From positions 1-64,000 of the forward strand of contig JADKFD010000027.1 in NCBI GenBank assembly GCA_016717705.1: DNA of 64,000 nucleotides, in the 5' to 3' direction. The notes under the pieces were generated by a model. The model did not search any database, was not told the DNA's origin, and worked only from the letters and a program-made list of their open reading frames with translations. The translations under genes and the position numbers were made by a program. This DNA is from Rhodanobacteraceae bacterium (GTDB lineage Bacteria; Pseudomonadota; Gammaproteobacteria; Xanthomonadales; SZUA-5). Position 1 is the stretch's first letter; every line of letters begins with the position of its first letter. Positions 61,176 through 64,000 of the stretch are shown here, piece after piece.

Positions 61176-61294
61176 TGATCTGGAGTGCGCCGGCGCGGCT
61201 TGCGCGTTAGGTTACCCGCGGCCCCTGCCTTGAAGCCTGCGAACCGCTCTTGGTGCCCCTCCCAGGGACTCGAGCAAGGCGAACCCGCTCCCAC
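61176..61294. repeat. Degenerate repeat remnants: family D half and family B half
   Basis: 61176-61199 matches one arm of family D (TGATCTGGAGTGCGCCGGCG). 61269-61294 matches one arm of family B (GAACCCGCTCCCAC). The rest of the 219-bp gap before the VTT gene shows no structure. Confidence 0.65.
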
Positions 61295-61392
61295 GTGGGC
61301 GCTCGGGGAATCCGCTCCTTCCGCAGCTCAATGCGAGATGATCGCGTTCTCGCCGGTCTGATCCGGCATTCACCGCCGCGAGCTCACCGCCG

Positions 61393-63534
61393 ATGTCCGC
61401 CAATACCCGCCGCTGGCTGCTGCTGGCGCTGATCGCCGGCGCGATCGTCGCCTTCTTTGCTTTCGATCTGCACCATCTGCTGACGCTGGACGCGCTGCGC
61501 GCGCAGCGCACGGCGTTGTCCGCGACCATCGCCGCACAGCCAGTCTTGAGCGCGGGGATCTACTTTGCCGTCTACGTGGTCGTCACCGCGCTGTCCTTGC
61601 CCGCGGCAGCGCTGCTGACCCTGGCCGGCGGCGCCTTGTTCGGCTTTGGTCCGGGACTGCTGCTGGTGTCCTTTGCCAGCACCATCGGCGCCACGCTGGC
61701 CATGTTGATGGCGCGCACGCTGGCGCGCGATGCGGTGCAGGCGCGCTTCGGCGACAAGCTCAAGGGCATCAACGACGGCCTCGTGCGCGAGGGCGCCTTT
61801 TACCTGTTCGCGCTGCGCCTGGTGCCGGCGTTCCCGTTCGTTCTGGTCAATCTGGCGATGGGCCTGACGCGGCTGCCAGCGCGCACCTATTTCTGGGTCA
61901 GTCAACTCGGCATGCTGCCGGCCACCGCTGTATTCGTGTACGCCGGCACCGAGATCGGCCAGCTGAGCTCGCTCCAGGGATTGATTTCGCCGGGCTTGCT
62001 CGGCGCTTTTGCGCTGCTCGGCTTGCTGCCGCTGATCACCAAGAAGATCCTCGACGCCTTGCGTGCGCGGCGCGTCTACCAGGGCCACCAGCGGCCGAAA
62101 AGCTACGACTACAACCTGATCGCCATCGGCGCCGGCTCGGCCGGGCTGGTCACGACTTACATTGGTGCCGCGGTGAAGGCCAAGGTCGCGCTGATCGAAC
62201 GCCACAAGATGGGCGGCGATTGCCTCAACACCGGCTGCGTGCCGAGCAAGGCGCTGATCCGCACCGCGCGACTGCTCGCCGATGCGCGCCGCGCGTCGGA
62301 TTTCGGCGTCAAGGCGCTGCATGCCGAGTTCGACTTCGCCGCGGCGATGGAGCGCGTGCAGCGCGTCATCGCCAAGGTCGAGCCGCACGATTCGGTCGAA
62401 CGCTACCAGGGCCTGGGCGTCGATTGCATCAGCGGTGACGCGCGGCTGGTCGACCCGTGGACCGTCGAAGTCGGCGGGCGCCGCCTGACCGCGCGCAGCA
62501 TCGTCATTGCCACCGGCGCGCGACCCACCGTACCCAAGCTGCCCGGCATCGAGACGGTCGACTACCTCACCTCGGACACGGTGTGGAACATCCGCGTGCA
62601 GCCCAAACGGCTGCTGGTGCTCGGCGGCGGGCCGATCGGCTGCGAACTCGGTCAGTGCTTTGCGCGATTGGGTAGTCAGGTCACGATCGTGCAGCGCCCG
62701 TCGCGGCTATTGCCGAAGGAAGACCCCGATGCCAGCGCCGCAGTGCAAGCCGCCTTCGAGCACGATGGCATCACGTTGGCGCTCGGAAGCGAAGCGATCC
62801 GGGTCGAGAAGGACGGCGACGGCGGCCGACTGATCGTGCGCCAGCACGGTCAGGAACGCGCCATCGAATTCGATCGACTACTGCTGGCACTCGGGCGCAC
62901 CGCCAACGTCAGTGGCTTTGGTCTGGAAGAGCTGGGTGTGCGCGTATCCGCCAAAGGCACCGTCGAGGCCGATCCGCTGATGCGCACGACGATGCCGAAC
63001 ATCTATGTCTGCGGCGATGTCACCGGCCCGTTCCAGTTCACCCACGTCGCAGCGCACCAGGCCTGGTACGCCGCAGTCAATGCCTTGTTCGGGCCGTTCT
63101 GGACCTTCAAAGTCGACTACCGGGTGATTCCGTGGGCGACCTTTACCGATCCCGAAGTGGCGCGCGTCGGCCTGTCGGAAACCGAGGCCGCCGCCCAGGG
63201 CATTCCCTTCGAAGTCACCCGTTACGGCCTCGACGATCTGGACCGCGCGATCGCCGACAGCCACGACGAAGGTTACGTCAAGGTGCTGACGGTGCCCGGC
63301 AAGGACACGATCCTCGGCGCCACCATCGTCGGCGCCCACGCCGGCGATCTGCTCGCCGAGTTCGTGCTGGCGATGCGCCATGGCCTGGGCTTGCGCAAGA
63401 TCCTCGGCACCATCCACAGCTACCCGACGATGATGGAAGCCAACAAGTACGCCGCCGGCAACTGGGCGCGCGCCCACGCACCGGCCGGCGCACTCAAGTG
63501 GCTGGCGAAGTTCCACGCGTGGCGGCGCGGCTGA
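61393..63534 (+). CDS. Fusion of VTT (TVP38/TMEM64) membrane domain and mercuric-reductase-like flavin disulfide reductase
   Basis: 713 residues. Residues 1-230: a DedA/VTT-type integral membrane domain (LSLPAAALLTLAGGALFGFGPG, LRLVPAFPFVLVNLAMGLTRLPARTYFW). Residues about 235-713: a class I pyridine nucleotide-disulfide oxidoreductase with FAD motif IAIGAGSAGLVTTYIG, redox disulfide C277-C282 in GGDCLNTGCVPSKA, NAD motif LVLGGGPIGCELGQ and the C-terminal dimerisation domain (FTDPEVARVGLSETEA, HSYPTMMEA). Similar fusions are known in proteobacteria, so it is not a frame artefact. No mer genes or extra Cys pairs are present, so the substrate is unlikely to be mercury and is unknown. ATG 61393. 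Confidence 0.93.
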   Translation: MSANTRRWLLLALIAGAIVAFFAFDLHHLLTLDALRAQRTALSATIAAQPVLSAGIYFAVYVVVTALSLPAAALLTLAGGALFGFGPGLLLVSFASTIGATLAMLMARTLARDAVQARFGDKLKGINDGLVREGAFYLFALRLVPAFPFVLVNLAMGLTRLPARTYFWVSQLGMLPATAVFVYAGTEIGQLSSLQGLISPGLLGAFALLGLLPLITKKILDALRARRVYQGHQRPKSYDYNLIAIGAGSAGLVTTYIGAAVKAKVALIERHKMGGDCLNTGCVPSKALIRTARLLADARRASDFGVKALHAEFDFAAAMERVQRVIAKVEPHDSVERYQGLGVDCISGDARLVDPWTVEVGGRRLTARSIVIATGARPTVPKLPGIETVDYLTSDTVWNIRVQPKRLLVLGGGPIGCELGQCFARLGSQVTIVQRPSRLLPKEDPDASAAVQAAFEHDGITLALGSEAIRVEKDGDGGRLIVRQHGQERAIEFDRLLLALGRTANVSGFGLEELGVRVSAKGTVEADPLMRTTMPNIYVCGDVTGPFQFTHVAAHQAWYAAVNALFGPFWTFKVDYRVIPWATFTDPEVARVGLSETEAAAQGIPFEVTRYGLDDLDRAIADSHDEGYVKVLTVPGKDTILGATIVGAHAGDLLAEFVLAMRHGLGLRKILGTIHSYPTMMEANKYAAGNWARAHAPAGALKWLAKFHAWRRG

Positions 63535-63544
63535 GCGCTTCTCT

Positions 63545-63568
63545 GTGTGAGCGGGTTTACCCCGCGAG
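63545..63568. repeat. Family B half element
   Basis: GTGTGAGCGGGTTTACCCCG followed by CGAG, one arm only, ten bases after the fusion gene. Confidence 0.8.
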
Positions 63569-63628
63569 TTTCTGGCCGGCAATGGCGAAGAACTTGCGGG
63601 AAGATCTTGGCGCAGGCGATATTGCATT

Positions 63629-63670
63629 TCAGTACCAGAAACGGCACTCTTAGGCACTGCAAAGTACTGA
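63629..63670. promoter_or_regulatory. Inverted repeat upstream of antitoxin gene
   Basis: TCAGTAC (63629-63635) and GTACTGA (63664-63670) are exact inverse copies 28 bp apart, directly upstream of the antitoxin start, where autorepressing antitoxins bind. Role inferred from position. Confidence 0.45.
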
Positions 63671-63682
63671 TATCGATTGCGT

Positions 63683-63952
63683 GTGGACAACATCCTGACA
63701 GTAGCTGAACTCAAGCGGCGCGGAATGGCGGCCATCGAAGAAGGCTTGCAACGTGGCCCTTTGCGCATCGTCAAGCGCAACCGGTCGGCCGCGGTAGTGC
63801 TCTCCGAGGACGACTATCGGCGCCTCACTGGCGTCCAGCCGACGGGCGTGCGCGGATTGAGCGCCCTGCAGTGGTTGTTGACGCAGTCCGCCTCCGGCTC
63901 ACGCAGCAAGGAAGATATCGATCGCGTGCTCGCAGACGAGCGCAGTTGGTGA
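63683..63952 (+). CDS. Phd/YefM-type antitoxin
   Basis: 89 residues from GTG 63683 (a TTG at 63677 is the alternative). The N-terminal fold VDNILTVAELKRRGMAAIEEGLQRGPLRIVKRNRSAAVVLSEDDYRRLTG is the Phd/YefM DNA-binding pattern, and the C-terminal half is polar and would wrap the toxin. Its TGA overlaps the GTG of a PIN-domain gene by four bases, the standard toxin-antitoxin arrangement. Confidence 0.82.
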   Translation: MDNILTVAELKRRGMAAIEEGLQRGPLRIVKRNRSAAVVLSEDDYRRLTGVQPTGVRGLSALQWLLTQSASGSRSKEDIDRVLADERSW

Positions 63953-64000
63953 TCGCTTTCCTGGATGCGAGTGCCCTCATCTACCAGATCGAAGGTGCGC
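63949..64000 (+). CDS. PIN-domain toxin, 3' end cut by window
   Basis: Only the first 17 residues are visible (VIAFLDASALIYQIEGA), but the FLDASALIY start with the first catalytic Asp is characteristic of PIN-domain ribonucleases of VapC type. GTG 63949 overlaps the antitoxin stop. Confidence 0.7.
   Translation, partial: MIAFLDASALIYQIEGA

Noticed and set aside
61283..61298. CCCACGTGGG as a fourth parS site
   Set aside because: It lacks the GTTCC/GGAAC outer bases and arises where a family B arm (CTCCCAC) abuts GTGGG.

Overview
The window is high-GC, densely coded bacterial chromosome spanning a replication origin. The order dnaA-dnaN-recF-gyrB with an AT-rich, DnaA-box-bearing dnaA-dnaN gap, a zwf-pgl-edd-glk-eda Entner-Doudoroff cluster, an ECF sigma factor beside a TPR-tailed Ser/Thr kinase, and families such as UPF0114 and DUF6445 point to a gammaproteobacterium of the order Lysobacterales (Xanthomonadales). 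Placement below order is not possible by eye. No rRNA, tRNA, transposase or CRISPR array was seen.

Layout. 1-3.2 kb: a sugar permease (cut by the left edge) and a GH13 amylase lipoprotein. 3.3-10.8 kb: a leftward glucose-catabolism cluster, zwf, pgl, edd, glk, eda and a LacI-type regulator. 11-17.4 kb: small membrane proteins, ppc and a frameshifted IPT-domain exported protein. 17.6-23.3 kb: a SWIM/SNF2 helicase, a frameshifted DUF4124 protein, a LOG-family protein and mutM. 23.5-27.8 kb: ETF-ubiquinone oxidoreductase, a SPOR protein with an early amber stop, and argS. 28-30.5 kb: a Fur-box-preceded feoA-feoB operon with feoB frameshifted. 30.7-36.4 kb: DUF6445 protein, esterase, transaldolase, fatty acid hydroxylase, Crp-like and WYL regulators. 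36.6-43.3 kb: dnaA, oriC, dnaN, recF with three parS sites, gyrB. 43.5-50.6 kb: subtilase, L,D-transpeptidase, rluE, an unknown membrane-anchored protein and a lone gspF. 50.9-55.9 kb: folE, a BLUF photoreceptor, and a DesT/FabR-like repressor divergent from an oxidoreductase-desaturase pair, with a near-perfect palindromic operator on the promoter. 55.9-61.2 kb: Ser/Thr kinase, ECF sigma factor, ion channel, HAD acid phosphatase. 61.4-64 kb: a VTT-domain/flavin-disulfide reductase fusion and a toxin-antitoxin pair cut by the right edge.

The outstanding feature is not a gene. Nearly every intergenic gap is occupied by one of about ten families of dispersed inverted-repeat elements. Some are classic short hairpin pairs. 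Others are unusual: two arrays of a 6-10 bp tandem repeat facing each other in inverted orientation around a loop. Each of the five gaps of the Entner-Doudoroff cluster carries one, mostly of different kinds. Two copies sit inside reading frames and each adds exactly 28 codons: inside pgl, and in the signal-peptide region of the amylase. Several copies supply the stop codons of the flanking genes, and two loops contain 28-29 nt G homopolymers.

A second theme is single-base indels: feoB, the desaturase, the IPT protein and the DUF4124 protein are each broken once, and the desaturase reductase hides three one-base deletions that cancel. Raw reads are needed to decide between assembly error and real decay.
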